Origin: Chryseobacterium tructae
Lineage (GTDB): Bacteria > Bacteroidota > Bacteroidia > Flavobacteriales > Weeksellaceae
Direction of reading: 5' to 3'
Assembly: GCF_030409875.1 (NCBI RefSeq)
Contig: NZ_JAUFQR010000001.1
Span: 3,286,001-3,350,000, forward strand
Length of the DNA stretch: 64,000 nt
Shown here: one piece after another, positions 45,147 to 54,094 of the stretch
How the letters are laid out: every line of letters begins with the position of its first letter
Numbering within the stretch: position 1 is the first letter of the stretch
Made by a program: the position numbers and the translations under genes
Notes under the pieces: model-generated
Database searches by the model: none
What the model was told of the DNA's origin: nothing
Seen by the model: only the letters and a program-made list of their open reading frames with translations

Positions 45147-46823
45147 TTATATTTTTATTGCAATATAATTGACCCAAACCTGATCTCTGTCTTTTGTATC
45201 CTCAAAATTTTTCAACATAAATTCCCGGTTATATTTAACCTTTTCATTGAAATAAAGCTTTCCGTTGACATACACTTTTACATTCTCTTTCAGGTCAACA
45301 GCTTCAGGAGAGATATTGATTGAAAAGGATTTAATATTAGATGCTTCAACCCGGAAAACATTGTGCTCATATTCTGCTTTCATGGCTCCAAATTTTCTCG
45401 GAAAATCAAATGCATTCTTATCAACATCTTTTACTTTTAAACTATCATGGTCATCATAAGCCAGCCATTTATTAATTTTAAAATTAAGCGCTTTATGCTC
45501 ATTGATATTCTTGCTTAGAGTATCTAATTTAATATGGGAAATCCAATCTGCATTTCCATTTCTATCGTCATCCAATTCCCATGAAATTTCTTTCGGGAAC
45601 GGATTTCTCTTTCGGCCAGCCAGGTCTTTAAAAAGAATCTGATAGGCAGGTTCGGACTCGTTAAACTGAGGAAACCAATGCGGAAACCCATTATAGCGAT
45701 ATTCTTTATAATCTGCAGCTATTCCGTTCATCAATTTTGTAAAATCATTATTGGCATTAGGCGGGTAATAGTAATCCTGATCTGTTGAGAAATTGATAAA
45801 AGAACGGTTTTTAATATTATTTACAAAAGTTCCGCCTGTGAACACTTTAGGATAGGCATTAAACCCATAAAATCCAGCAAATTGTGTAGGCTGTTTCATC
45901 AGATAAGAAAAAGAGCCAGTTGCTCCATTAGAATGGCCTGATATAAACACTTTATTATCATCAACATTAATGCTCTTCTTGATTTGTTTAAGCATATCCG
46001 GAATCATAAAAAAACCATGATCAGACAACATCCAGTTGTATTGTTTGCTCGCTCTTGGAAAAACTAAAATCACATCATTCTGATCTGCGTATTTTGTATA
46101 ATACCTGTTCCAACCGTCTAAATTCCCATCAGCAAACTGATAATCTATGAGCGTATTATTTCTTACTGCTCCATGAAGAAAAAAGAGCAGAGAATATTTC
46201 TTTTGAGGATTGTAGTTTTGAGGCAGGTGAATAAAAAATGAAGTTTTAGCAGAATCATTGATCTTAAATGAAATAGAATAATCACGTTCCTTCTTGGCTT
46301 GATATGGATTGAAATTTTTGATTTCTGTATACAAAGCTTCAGTACTTCTGACGTTCTTCAGTATGTTTTTACGGGTGCTGTAAAATTCATTTTCTTTTTC
46401 CTTCAATTCCGTATAAAACGTCTTTTTGTATCCGGCCACTTTTTGCTGCAATGTCTTCCATCGTGGATCTGAAAGTAAATTATTATACTCCGTTTCAGAA
46501 TTCTTTCCAATAATATATGTCCAGCCTGGAAAATTTCCACCATTTCCTTTGATTAAAGAAAGTGAAGTAAGATATTCAAATGCCTTATTATTATTTTTCA
46601 ATTTTGAAGCCAGAAGTGATGCATTGTAGAGCCCTTCCCCATCAATATCTTTAGGATAAAGCTTAAATGCTTCTTCATACAGATCAAATGCTTTTCTATA
46701 GCCTGCATTATCTTTGGATTCTTCCATTAAAGCTGAAGCCTTCTCAGTGAGTGTAGAGTAATTTTCCTGTGCTCTTACAAAAAAACTAAACAAGCCCAAA
46801 AGCATCAGCATATAATATTTCAT
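45147..46823 (-). CDS. Secreted alpha/beta hydrolase (esterase/PHB depolymerase-like) with N-terminal TPR-like region
   Basis: The 558-residue protein has a signal peptide (LLGLFSFFVRAQ), then about 150 residues with TPR-like helices (YNASLLASKLKNNNKAFEYL). From about residue 190 an esterase fold follows, with FFIHLPQNYNP and FFLHGAVRNN, nucleophile GHSNGATG (Ser298) and C-terminal charge-rich strands. A His near HWFPQFNESEP could be catalytic. The arrangement resembles extracellular feruloyl- or acetylxylan-type esterases; the substrate is unknown. Confidence 0.82.
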   Translation of the reverse strand: MKYYMLMLLGLFSFFVRAQENYSTLTEKASALMEESKDNAGYRKAFDLYEEAFKLYPKDIDGEGLYNASLLASKLKNNNKAFEYLTSLSLIKGNGGNFPGWTYIIGKNSETEYNNLLSDPRWKTLQQKVAGYKKTFYTELKEKENEFYSTRKNILKNVRSTEALYTEIKNFNPYQAKKERDYSISFKINDSAKTSFFIHLPQNYNPQKKYSLLFFLHGAVRNNTLIDYQFADGNLDGWNRYYTKYADQNDVILVFPRASKQYNWMLSDHGFFMIPDMLKQIKKSINVDDNKVFISGHSNGATGSFSYLMKQPTQFAGFYGFNAYPKVFTGGTFVNNIKNRSFINFSTDQDYYYPPNANNDFTKLMNGIAADYKEYRYNGFPHWFPQFNESEPAYQILFKDLAGRKRNPFPKEISWELDDDRNGNADWISHIKLDTLSKNINEHKALNFKINKWLAYDDHDSLKVKDVDKNAFDFPRKFGAMKAEYEHNVFRVEASNIKSFSINISPEAVDLKENVKVYVNGKLYFNEKVKYNREFMLKNFEDTKDRDQVWVNYIAIKI

Positions 46824-46944
46824 AGATAAAGTTTATCCTACAAAAATAAAGACTACAAATTAAAAAACGCTGTAAAAATGGGACATAAGAATATAAAATT
46901 AAAAACAACAGAAAAAATAAATGAAGATCCTCAGCTAAAAAATA

Positions 46945-46971
46945 AAAACCGCTCCCCTAAGAAACAGTTTT
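46945..46971 (-). terminator. Weak terminator downstream of a VOC gene
   Basis: AAAACTG pairs with CGGTTTT (one G-U) on the minus strand over a 13-base loop, followed by TATTTTTT. Confidence 0.4.
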
Positions 46972-46995
46972 TATCTATTATGATTCATCAACTTT

Positions 46996-47373
46996 TTATT
47001 CTCCTGTCGGTTCAAATAATTCAATTTTATTGCCTTCAGGATCCATAATATGAACAAATTTACCATATTCATAAGTTGCAATTTCATCCAGAATAGTAAC
47101 CCCTTCCTTTTTTAACTCTTCTACCAATGCTTCAATATTCTCCACATGATAATTGATCATAAAATCCTTTTCTGAAGGTTCAAAATATTGGGTAGATTCC
47201 TTAAACGGACTCCATAATGTATATCCTTTTTTCTCTGATTCTGCCTCTCTCCAATCGAATTTTGCTCCATATGGACTGGTTTCTACTCCAAGGTGAGTCT
47301 TATACCAATCGTTCACTTGTTCCGGATCTTTACATTTAAAGAAGATTCCTCCAATTGCTGTTACTTTTTTCAT
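46996..47373 (-). CDS. VOC family protein
   Basis: The 125-residue VOC protein has IGGIFFKCKDPEQVNDWYKTHL at its start, MINYHVENIEALVEELKKEGV in the middle and VHIMDPEGNKIELFEP with a Glu metal-ligand candidate at the end. The fold is that of glyoxalase-like proteins; the ligand is not identifiable. It is a solitary gene. Confidence 0.87.
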   Translation of the reverse strand: MKKVTAIGGIFFKCKDPEQVNDWYKTHLGVETSPYGAKFDWREAESEKKGYTLWSPFKESTQYFEPSEKDFMINYHVENIEALVEELKKEGVTILDEIATYEYGKFVHIMDPEGNKIELFEPTGE

Positions 47374-47660
47374 GCCTGTTATTTTAAGCGTTATATTTTT
47401 TTTGAAATTTCACAAATATATCAATGTTTCATTATACATTTATTAAATTGAATGAAGTTTTCCTATACTTTTATGGCTGGGAAATCACAAAGGCGTAAAA
47501 TAATATAAAATAACATGCTGTAAGGCACAAATATTAAAATGGTACACTGATGTACTTTTTAAAATCGCCACGAATACACGAATAATCTTATTAGCGCATA
47601 AAACCTATGTGCCCTTTAGTTTGTAAAAAGAAATTAAGTTTACAAAATAAAAGCATTCAC
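47374..47660. other. Intergenic region left of the IS110 element
   Basis: It carries one arm of the inverted-repeat locus described at 47567-48986 and no ORF. The left end of the IS110 element cannot be set precisely because this family lacks diagnostic terminal repeats. Confidence 0.4.
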
Positions 47661-47798
47661 AAGAAACAGGGTGAACCATTATGTGTCCAAGGATTCGAGG
47701 CCTATACATAGATTATGAACCCTGTTTCTTTGAGAATAAGGTCATTATAGAAATTTAGGTTCGAGACCTATTATCAAGGGCTTAGACACGATTCTCAA
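47661..47798 (+). ncRNA. Candidate IS110 bridge RNA (two stem-loops with internal loops)
   Basis: In the noncoding leader upstream of the transposase, AAGAAACAGGG (47661-47671) pairs with CCCTGTTTCTT (47720-47730). Above it, after an internal loop, TATGTGT (47680-47686) pairs with ATACATA (47704-47710). A second unit pairs TGAGAAT (47731-47737) with ATTCTCA (47791-47797) and contains TAGGT/ACCTA (47756-47770). Two stem-loops with large internal loops in the left-end noncoding region match the known layout of IS110 bridge RNAs, whose loops recognise target and donor DNA. Prediction by eye only. Confidence 0.5.
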
Positions 47799-47823
47799 TG
47801 TGAATGATAACCTCAAAAAAGTT

Positions 47824-48878
47824 ATGAGACAAAAGTACGTTATCGGCATTGATATTTCCAAATCAAAATTAGATTGTGCTATAATGGATTCTGAGTATAA
47901 GATCCAATGTGAGCAGATCATTCCCAACACAGAGAAAGGAATATCTTCATTTTTGAAAGGTATTTTAAAGCTTCTGAAAATAACCAAAGAAGACCTTTTG
48001 ATTTGCTGCGAAAATACTGGAATTTATAACCGACCATTAGAGAAGTTTTTGTTCAAAAATCAGAGTATCTGCTTTGGGTGGAACATCCTGTTAAAAATCA
48101 AAAAAAGCAGCCAGTGATTTAAGAGGAAAAAGATGATCGAAAAAGATGCCAGAAGAATTGCAGAATACGCTGTTCGCTATCACGATAAAATAATGCCTTA
48201 TGAGGAATCAGAGGAAGTTATACAACGAATGAACGTGCTGGCTAAATCCCGTGATACTTTACTATTGCAAAAAACGGCTTTGGAAAATCAATTAAGGGAA
48301 GCCAAAAGTCACGATGTGTATGTGTTTAAGCTATTGACCCAAGCCTTTTCAAAAACGCTGAAAACTCTTACCACATCTATAAAAACAATAGAAAATCAGC
48401 TTTCAGAACTTATGGAAATCCAAGATGAGATTAAGAAAAAAACAAAGAACTTTTTGATTTCCATTCCTGGAATCGGAACTCAATGTGCTCTTAATTTGAT
48501 CATCATTACCAATAACTTCAAATCGTTTGATAATGCTAAACACCTTGCTTGTTATGCAGGAGTTGTTCCGTTCAAAAAAATCAATCAGGAACCATCGTAA
48601 AAAAAAAGAACGTGTATCGAAAAATGGCGAATCAAAAAAACTGAAAAAAAGCTGCTTCATTTATCTGCCATGGCAAGTATACGAGCAGACAAGGAATTAA
48701 AGACCTATTTTTCTGAGAAAAAGTAGAAGAGGGTAAAAATAAAATGAGTGTTCTTAATGCTATAAGAAACAAATTAGTACATCGAATAATGGCCGTAATC
48801 AAACGAAAACAGCCATTTTTTCCAAAAGAAGAATTTTTATCAATAAAAAACACTTATAATACTTGCTTATTAACATAG
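47824..48878 (+). CDS. IS110-family transposase, multiply frameshifted
   Basis: About 350 codons. The N-terminal RuvC-like DEDD domain is recognisable as VIGIDISKSKLD, CCENTGIYNRPLE and, after frame repair, DDRKDARRIAEYAVRYHDK. The C-terminal Transposase_20 domain has SIPGIGTQCALNLIIITNN and LACYAGVVPF, then the serine motif (NQSGT after repair). The frame is broken near 48055-48160 and 48570-48660, nearly always at A runs that are one or two bases too long. It may be intact in reality. Confidence 0.8.
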
Positions 48879-48987
48879 AAATCTATGTGGTTTTATTTTT
48901 ACCACATAGGCACATAGAATAATATAAAGTGACAAGCTCTAAATGTTTTTATCTGCATTTTTACATCTCATTCGTGCATTTGTGGCC

Positions 48988-49020
48988 AACAAAAAAGCGC
49001 ACCCATCGGGTACGCTTTGT
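48988..49020 (-). terminator. Terminator of trxB
   Basis: AAAGCGTACCC and GGGTGCGCTTT (minus strand, one wobble) over GATG are followed by a T run. Confidence 0.8.
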
Positions 49021-49039
49021 ATCATTAAAAGCTGAATAA

Positions 49040-49981
49040 TTAGTGTAATTCAGCTAAATATTTTTCTGCATCCATTGCAGCCATACATCCGCTTCCCGCA
49101 GCTGTAATAGCTTGTCTGTAGATATGATCCTGAACGTCACCTGCAGCAAAAACTCCCGGAAGATTGGTTCTTGAAGAACCTTTTTCTGTTACAATGTATC
49201 CGTTTTCATCAAGATCTACCTGACCTACGAAGATATCTGTATTCGGTTTGTGACCGATTGCAATGAAGATCCCTTCAACATCTACCTTAGAAGTCTCCTG
49301 AGTCTGGTTATTGATAATTACCGCTCTTTCTACTAAGCTGTTTTCGCCTTCAATACCAATTAATTCATGGTGAAATTTCACTTCGATATTCGGAGTATTT
49401 TCTACTCTGTGAACCATTGCTTTTGAAGCTCTGAAAACGTCTTTTCTAACCAATAATGTTACCTTTCTGCAAAGTTTAGCAAGATAAGTAGCTTCTTCAG
49501 CAGCTGTATCTCCTGCTCCTACTACCACTACATCTTTTCCTCTGTAGAAAAATCCGTCACAAGTAGCACAAGCGGAAACTCCACCGCCTGCATATTTTTT
49601 CTCATCATCAAGACCTAAGTATTTTGCTGTAGCTCCTGTAGAGATGATTACCGATTTGGCTAAAATCTCTTTGTTTCCAGCATATAATTTGTGAACACCG
49701 CCTACTTCTTTTGAAAATTCAGCTTTAGTGATCATTTCGTAATGTACTTTAGTTTCAAATCTTTCCGCCTGCTTCTGCAGATCCATCATCATTTCAGGGC
49801 CTGTAATCCCTGCTGGATATCCTGGAAAGTTATCAACCTCGGTAGTTGTAGTTAATTGTCCGCCCGGCTCCAAACCTGTATATAATTCAGGCTTTAAGTC
49901 TGCTCTTGCTACATAGATAGCAGCTGTGAAACCAGAAGGTCCAGATCCAACGATCACACAATCTAAAATGTTTTGCTCCAT
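49040..49981 (-). CDS. trxB: Thioredoxin-disulfide reductase
   Basis: The 313-residue cytoplasmic flavoenzyme passes NADPH electrons to thioredoxin. It has the FAD motif GSGPSG (12-17), the redox-active CATC (Cys138, Cys141), the NADPH motif GAGDTA (155-160) and the FAD-binding FAAGDVQDHIYRQAITAAGSG end. The length and motifs are textbook for TrxB. It has its own terminator. Confidence 0.98.
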   Translation of the reverse strand: MEQNILDCVIVGSGPSGFTAAIYVARADLKPELYTGLEPGGQLTTTTEVDNFPGYPAGITGPEMMMDLQKQAERFETKVHYEMITKAEFSKEVGGVHKLYAGNKEILAKSVIISTGATAKYLGLDDEKKYAGGGVSACATCDGFFYRGKDVVVVGAGDTAAEEATYLAKLCRKVTLLVRKDVFRASKAMVHRVENTPNIEVKFHHELIGIEGENSLVERAVIINNQTQETSKVDVEGIFIAIGHKPNTDIFVGQVDLDENGYIVTEKGSSRTNLPGVFAAGDVQDHIYRQAITAAGSGCMAAMDAEKYLAELH

Positions 49982-50192
49982 AACTTACTTGTTCGAAAAG
50001 GATTTAATTAAATTAAGACTGCTAATTTCGTAATTTTTGTCGTCTTTTTAAAGTTATTTTAATGATAGTTGTCAATAAGAGATATGCGGATTGTCAATGA
50101 AAGTGCGGGATGCAGGTTTCAAAACATTAGATAGATGCTGAGTAACAGTGTTCTAAAGTTCACAACTTGTTGTTAAGTCCCCTTATCCCCTA

Positions 50193-50237
50193 TCTATCAT
50201 CTCTCAGTCTATCATCTCTCCGTCTATTATCTATCTC
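50193..50237. repeat. 15-base tandem repeat (three imperfect copies) beside holA
   Basis: Units TCTATCATCTCTCAG, TCTATCATCTCTCCG and TCTATTATCTATCTC lie end to end, just before the holA stop at 50244. They are pyrimidine-rich and intergenic. Confidence 0.7.
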
Positions 50238-50243
50238 TCTACC

Positions 50244-51281
50244 TTACACCTTCATTTTAATCTTGTCCACATTAATGATCTTATACACCAATTCTTTGAT
50301 GAGCTCAGCCTCTCCCATATTCACTGCCCCTAATCCTTTTCCTTTCATATCAAATTCTCTCAGAATGGAAATCACTCTTGTAGCATGTTTCAAAGGATAT
50401 AGCCTTGCACTTTCTGCATAATCTTTAACAAAATAAGGGTTCACGCCCATTTGTGAGGCTATGGTTTGTGGCGATTGTCCCGCCATCGTCTGATAAATGA
50501 TTACATTGGAAAAATAATTATAAAGACTTGCCAGCATCATCACAAAAGGATTGTTTTTGGGATTCTTACCCATAAAATGAGCAATCTTAAAAGCTGTGTT
50601 GGCGTTTTTTGTACCCAAAGCCTTTTGAAGTTCAAAAATATTATATTCTTTACTGATACCAATATGGTTTTCAACGATCGTTCCGTCTAACACCTCTCCT
50701 TCTTTAAGGATAATTTTTAGCTTATTCAGTTCATTGGCAATTCTTGAAAGGTCATTTCCAAGATATTCTGCCAGAAGATGAGAAATATTAGGAGCCGTTT
50801 TGATCTTAAGTTTCACACATTCATCAGAGATCCATTTCGGAAGATTACTTTCTTTCACAGATTCGCTGAGAAAAAGAGCATTGGCTTTATCCAGAGCTTT
50901 AGCAGCTTTTTTTCTACTGTCCAGTTTCTTATGCTTGTGAGCAAAAACCAATACCGTAGAAGGAATAGGGTTTTCAACATAAGCTTCCAGAATTCTGTTC
51001 TCCTCTTCATTAAACTTTAGATCCTGAGCTTCTTTCACGATAATTACCTGCTTATCACCCATCATGGGAAACTGCCTTGCCAAAGAAAGCACTTCCTGAT
51101 AAGAAGTATCTTTTCCGTAGGTAACGGTTTGGTTGAAGGCCTTTTCATCCTCTTCCAAAAAGTTGTGTTCAAGGGCTTTTACGACAACATCAATAAAGTA
51201 GGCTTCTTCTCCGTGGAAAAAATAAATAGGTAAAACTTCTTTATTTTTAATATTTTTGAGGATTAAATCTAATTCTTTCAT
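50244..51281 (-). CDS. holA: DNA polymerase III subunit delta
   Basis: The 345-residue protein is the sliding-clamp-loader delta subunit. It has the N-terminal PIYFFHGEEAYFIDVVVKAL nucleotide-loader region and later LAEYLGNDLSRIANELNKLKIIL and FELQKALGTKNANTAFKIAHF, as in HolA. It is divergent from the HSDR-like gene, whose ATG at 51289 is eight bases away, so they share a promoter region. Confidence 0.95.
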   Translation of the reverse strand: MKELDLILKNIKNKEVLPIYFFHGEEAYFIDVVVKALEHNFLEEDEKAFNQTVTYGKDTSYQEVLSLARQFPMMGDKQVIIVKEAQDLKFNEEENRILEAYVENPIPSTVLVFAHKHKKLDSRKKAAKALDKANALFLSESVKESNLPKWISDECVKLKIKTAPNISHLLAEYLGNDLSRIANELNKLKIILKEGEVLDGTIVENHIGISKEYNIFELQKALGTKNANTAFKIAHFMGKNPKNNPFVMMLASLYNYFSNVIIYQTMAGQSPQTIASQMGVNPYFVKDYAESARLYPLKHATRVISILREFDMKGKGLGAVNMGEAELIKELVYKIINVDKIKMKV

Positions 51282-51288
51282 CTTACTA

Positions 51289-51720
51289 ATGGAACTTCCA
51301 AAACTGAATTTTCAGGAAACTTTTGATTTTAAATTCAAGAAAGACAAAGATAAGTTTTTTATTTATGATTTAGTTCGCAAAACTTATCTTCTACTCACTC
51401 CTGAGGAATGGGTAAGGCAACATTGGATACATTATTATCTTACTGTAAAGTCCTACTCTACCTCTGCTTTAATTACCGAAAAAAAGATTGTTTTAAATGG
51501 TCTGACCAAAAGAATCGATCTCTTAGTCACCGAAAAAACAGAGCCTATTATTCTGATCGAATGTAAAGCACCACAAATAAAACTTACGGAAAAAACATTT
51601 GAACAAACTGCCAGATACAACTCTATTATCGAAGCTAAGGAAATTATTTTAACAAATGGGCTTCAGCATATTAATGCGTACTATGAAGACGGACAATACC
51701 AATTTTACCGCCCTCAATAA
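51289..51720 (+). CDS. HsdR N-terminal-like nuclease-fold protein
   Basis: The ATG at 51289 gives 143 residues (an upstream frame to 51256 adds 11 without support). The PD-(D/E)XK-type core has VLNGLTKRIDLLV, then EPIILIECKAP with the ECK/Lys pair, and a helical end. Family relatives are single-domain proteins resembling the restriction enzyme R N-terminus. Adjacent holA is divergent. It is a house-keeping-like gene, not evidence of a restriction system. Confidence 0.85.
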   Translation: MELPKLNFQETFDFKFKKDKDKFFIYDLVRKTYLLLTPEEWVRQHWIHYYLTVKSYSTSALITEKKIVLNGLTKRIDLLVTEKTEPIILIECKAPQIKLTEKTFEQTARYNSIIEAKEIILTNGLQHINAYYEDGQYQFYRPQ

Positions 51721-51813
51721 AGATTATAAAACAATTATAAATGTATGTTAAAGCAATAGATAATGGTATGCTTTTGGGTATTTTCTAATTAGTTTTAAAA
51801 TACATTTTTAGTT

Positions 51814-52233
51814 ATGAAAAAGTTATTAATTGTGGCAGCCTTAGGAGTATTCACATTAGGCTTTTCACAAAATTATTACAATGATTACAGAGGAAGCGTT
51901 TCTTCTATAAATTGGGGTCAGCTAGCCATTTTTCTGGGCTTAAACAGAAGCCAGATCAATCAACTGACTGTATTGAATAACCGTTATCCGGATTACAACT
52001 CATGGAATCGCGTCTATGCTAAAGAACCCAACCGATGGTATAATGACCGATACTATGAAATTGAAAGAATTATGACCCCTGAACAATATAAAAAATTTTA
52101 TTCAAGGTATTATAACGGACAAAATCCAAGATTAAAATATGATAACGATTACCGAAGATATCAAAACAGACCTCAAATGTATGACAGAAGGTTTGATGAC
52201 CATCACGACAGACATCGAGAACATCATGGATAA
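51814..52233 (+). CDS. Exported Tyr/Arg-rich hypothetical protein
   Basis: The 139-residue protein has a signal peptide (MKKLLIVAALGVFTLGFSQ). The mature part has an NNRYPDYNSWNRVYAKEPNR helix region and ends in Tyr-, Arg- and His-rich sequence (YRRYQNRPQMYDRRFDD, then HHDRHREHHG), suggesting metal or polyanion binding; function is unknown. A terminator follows. Confidence 0.65.
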   Translation: MKKLLIVAALGVFTLGFSQNYYNDYRGSVSSINWGQLAIFLGLNRSQINQLTVLNNRYPDYNSWNRVYAKEPNRWYNDRYYEIERIMTPEQYKKFYSRYYNGQNPRLKYDNDYRRYQNRPQMYDRRFDDHHDRHREHHG

Positions 52234-52243
52234 ACAATATTAT

Positions 52244-52272
52244 AAACCGGAAAATTTCTTCCGGTTTTTTTA
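52244..52272 (+). terminator. Terminator
   Basis: AAACCGGAA and TTCCGGTTT arms over AATTTC, followed by TTTTT. Confidence 0.85.
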
Positions 52273-52346
52273 TGTTTTTATCATAAAATAAAGTAGACGA
52301 ATCATTCCTCAGCCCAATAAAAATTATTTAATTTTAAGGCATAATA

Positions 52347-52967
52347 ATGTGTATGAAAATTAAAAATATAGTATTCGATTTTGGCGGTGTATTAATGGAT
52401 TGGAATCCGAGATATTTCTTTAAAGATTATTTCAGGGATGATGAAAAAATGGAATATTTTCTGGAAAATATTGCTCAGGATGAATGGAATATTGAACAGG
52501 ACAGAGGAAGAAGTCTTTCAGAGGGCACAGAAATCCAGGTGAAAAAGTTTCCGGAATGGGAAAAAGAGATCAGAGCCTATTACGATAACTGGACGGTAAT
52601 GCTGAAAAGTGATATTCCTCAAAATGTTGATATTTTAAGAAAACTAAAGAACACAGATTACCATCTATTTGGATTAACCAACTGGTCAGCAGAAACTTTT
52701 CCTTATGCATTAGAAAATTATGATTTCTTCCAGCTTTTTGATGGAAAAATAGTCGTTTCCGGAACAGAAAAACTGATTAAACCTGATCCTAAAATCTGGC
52801 ATGTTTTATTGGAAAGATATAATATCCAAGCGACAGAATCTATTTTCATCGATGATAACTTAAAAAATATTGAAATGGCACAATCTCTGGGATTCAAAAC
52901 CATTCATATCTTGCCAGATACGGATTTGAAGCAGGAACTAGCCCATCTGGGTATCGAAATCCAGTAG
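52347..52967 (+). CDS. HAD family hydrolase (HAD-IA type)
   Basis: The 206-residue protein (ATG 52347; 52353 also possible) has motif I VFDFGGVLMDWNPRYFF, motif II GLTNWS, motif III Lys in TEKLIKPDPKIW and motif IV IFIDDNLKNIEMA. It resembles the YihX/2-haloacid-dehalogenase-like HAD-IA phosphatases. The substrate is unknown. Confidence 0.9.
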   Translation: MCMKIKNIVFDFGGVLMDWNPRYFFKDYFRDDEKMEYFLENIAQDEWNIEQDRGRSLSEGTEIQVKKFPEWEKEIRAYYDNWTVMLKSDIPQNVDILRKLKNTDYHLFGLTNWSAETFPYALENYDFFQLFDGKIVVSGTEKLIKPDPKIWHVLLERYNIQATESIFIDDNLKNIEMAQSLGFKTIHILPDTDLKQELAHLGIEIQ

Positions 52968-52987
52968 TTTTACCATAAATATTAAAA

Positions 52988-53034
52988 AAATCCTCAGTTA
53001 AGTTATTTTTATTAATTTGGCTGAGGATTTTTTA
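52988..53034 (+). terminator. Terminator
   Basis: AATCCTCAG and CTGAGGATT arms over a 23-base A/T-rich loop, followed by TTTT. Confidence 0.7.
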
Positions 53035-53039
53035 TAAAT

Positions 53040-54002
53040 ATGAGAAAAATTTTACTTTTACTTTTATTTTTATTCGCTGCTACAAGCTTTCATACTCAAA
53101 CTATTGAAAATCAAGAAGCCTTCAAAAAATGTCGCAAAGAATTCAATAAGAAAATCTGTCTTTCGGATGAAGATCAGGACAATATCCCGTTGTATCTTGA
53201 CAAATGCCCTATAGAAGCCGGTGCAGCAGAAAACAATGGTTGTCCGTGGCCTGATACCGATAAAGATGGCACACTAGATAAAGACGACCAATGTCCCGAA
53301 ATAGCTGGTTCCACTGAAAATGCAGGCTGTCCATGGCCAGACTATGATAATGATGGCATCCTGGATAAAGATGATGCATGTCCCACAATACCCGGATTAC
53401 CTGAAAATAGTGGCTGTCCCAGACCTACTCAGCAAGATTGTGGAAGATTTCAAAAGCAACAACAAATAAAATACGAGCAATTTCAGGAAGAACATCAAAA
53501 TATTGGAGCCATATATAGTCTTCTCAATAAAAAAATCATGGAAGATGTTCTTGCTTCTCATAAAAAAGAGGCACTCAGTCGTGATTTTGGAATCAATATC
53601 GGATACATACAATTCACTTCCATATGTGGAGTGGGTTGTGACGATCCCTATCCCAGAAATATCAATAACTTTCTGATTTCAAAATTCTGGAATAAAGATA
53701 TCTTCGAATACACGTTAAAAAAATACAACAAGGAAATCCTTATCAGAAGAATAGTCTTTCATGAATCTATGAATACTGAACTGGAAAGCTTAATGGGTAA
53801 AGAAACTTTTCAGTATCTTCTTCAATATCACGATAAAGAAAGTGACAATATCATCATTCCATCCAAAAATAAAATAAGACCTAAGAATTACATTCCTATA
53901 TATATACAATTCATAACACCATTTAAAATCAAAGTTGTGGATCCTACCTTTCCAAAAATCTATGAATATAAAAATGGACAATGGGAATCTTATAAAGAGT
54001 AA
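53040..54002 (+). CDS. Exported thrombospondin type 3-like repeat protein
   Basis: The 320-residue product has a signal peptide (LLLLFLFAATSFHTQ). Three calcium-binding TSP3-type repeats (DEDQDNIPLYLDKCP, DTDKDGTLDKDDQCP and DYDNDGILDKDDACP) each precede an AENNGCPWP-like linker. The remaining 180 residues are of unknown fold (FGINIGYIQFTSICGVGCDDP). The repeats are common linkers in OmpA-type proteins, but no OmpA domain follows, so the role is unclear. It starts right after a terminator. Confidence 0.82.
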   Translation: MRKILLLLLFLFAATSFHTQTIENQEAFKKCRKEFNKKICLSDEDQDNIPLYLDKCPIEAGAAENNGCPWPDTDKDGTLDKDDQCPEIAGSTENAGCPWPDYDNDGILDKDDACPTIPGLPENSGCPRPTQQDCGRFQKQQQIKYEQFQEEHQNIGAIYSLLNKKIMEDVLASHKKEALSRDFGINIGYIQFTSICGVGCDDPYPRNINNFLISKFWNKDIFEYTLKKYNKEILIRRIVFHESMNTELESLMGKETFQYLLQYHDKESDNIIIPSKNKIRPKNYIPIYIQFITPFKIKVVDPTFPKIYEYKNGQWESYKE

Positions 54003-54094
54003 ATCCATAACCAAATATTTTTCATTAACTTAGATATCCATTTAACAATTATATCTTTTTATTCATTTTTTAACCCCAGCACAAAATAAAAAAT

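Larger units (their letters stand above)
47661..48878 (+). mobile_element. IS110-family insertion sequence (approximate limits)
   Basis: It comprises a noncoding leader of about 160 bases with the candidate bridge RNA, then a DEDD transposase gene. IS110 elements lack terminal inverted repeats, so the ends are not visible; the limits given are the leader hairpin and the transposase stop. Extensive A-run indels suggest either poor base calling in a multicopy element or decay. Confidence 0.75.
47567..48986. repeat. Inverted-repeat locus interrupted by IS110
   Basis: GCCACGAATACACGAAT (47567-47583) is repeated in inverse orientation at 48970-48986 at 15 of 17 positions, and CTATGTGCC (47605-47613) pairs with GGCACATAG (48909-48917). 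The IS110 element lies between these nested arms, as if it had inserted into a pre-existing palindromic intergenic element. Confidence 0.55.
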
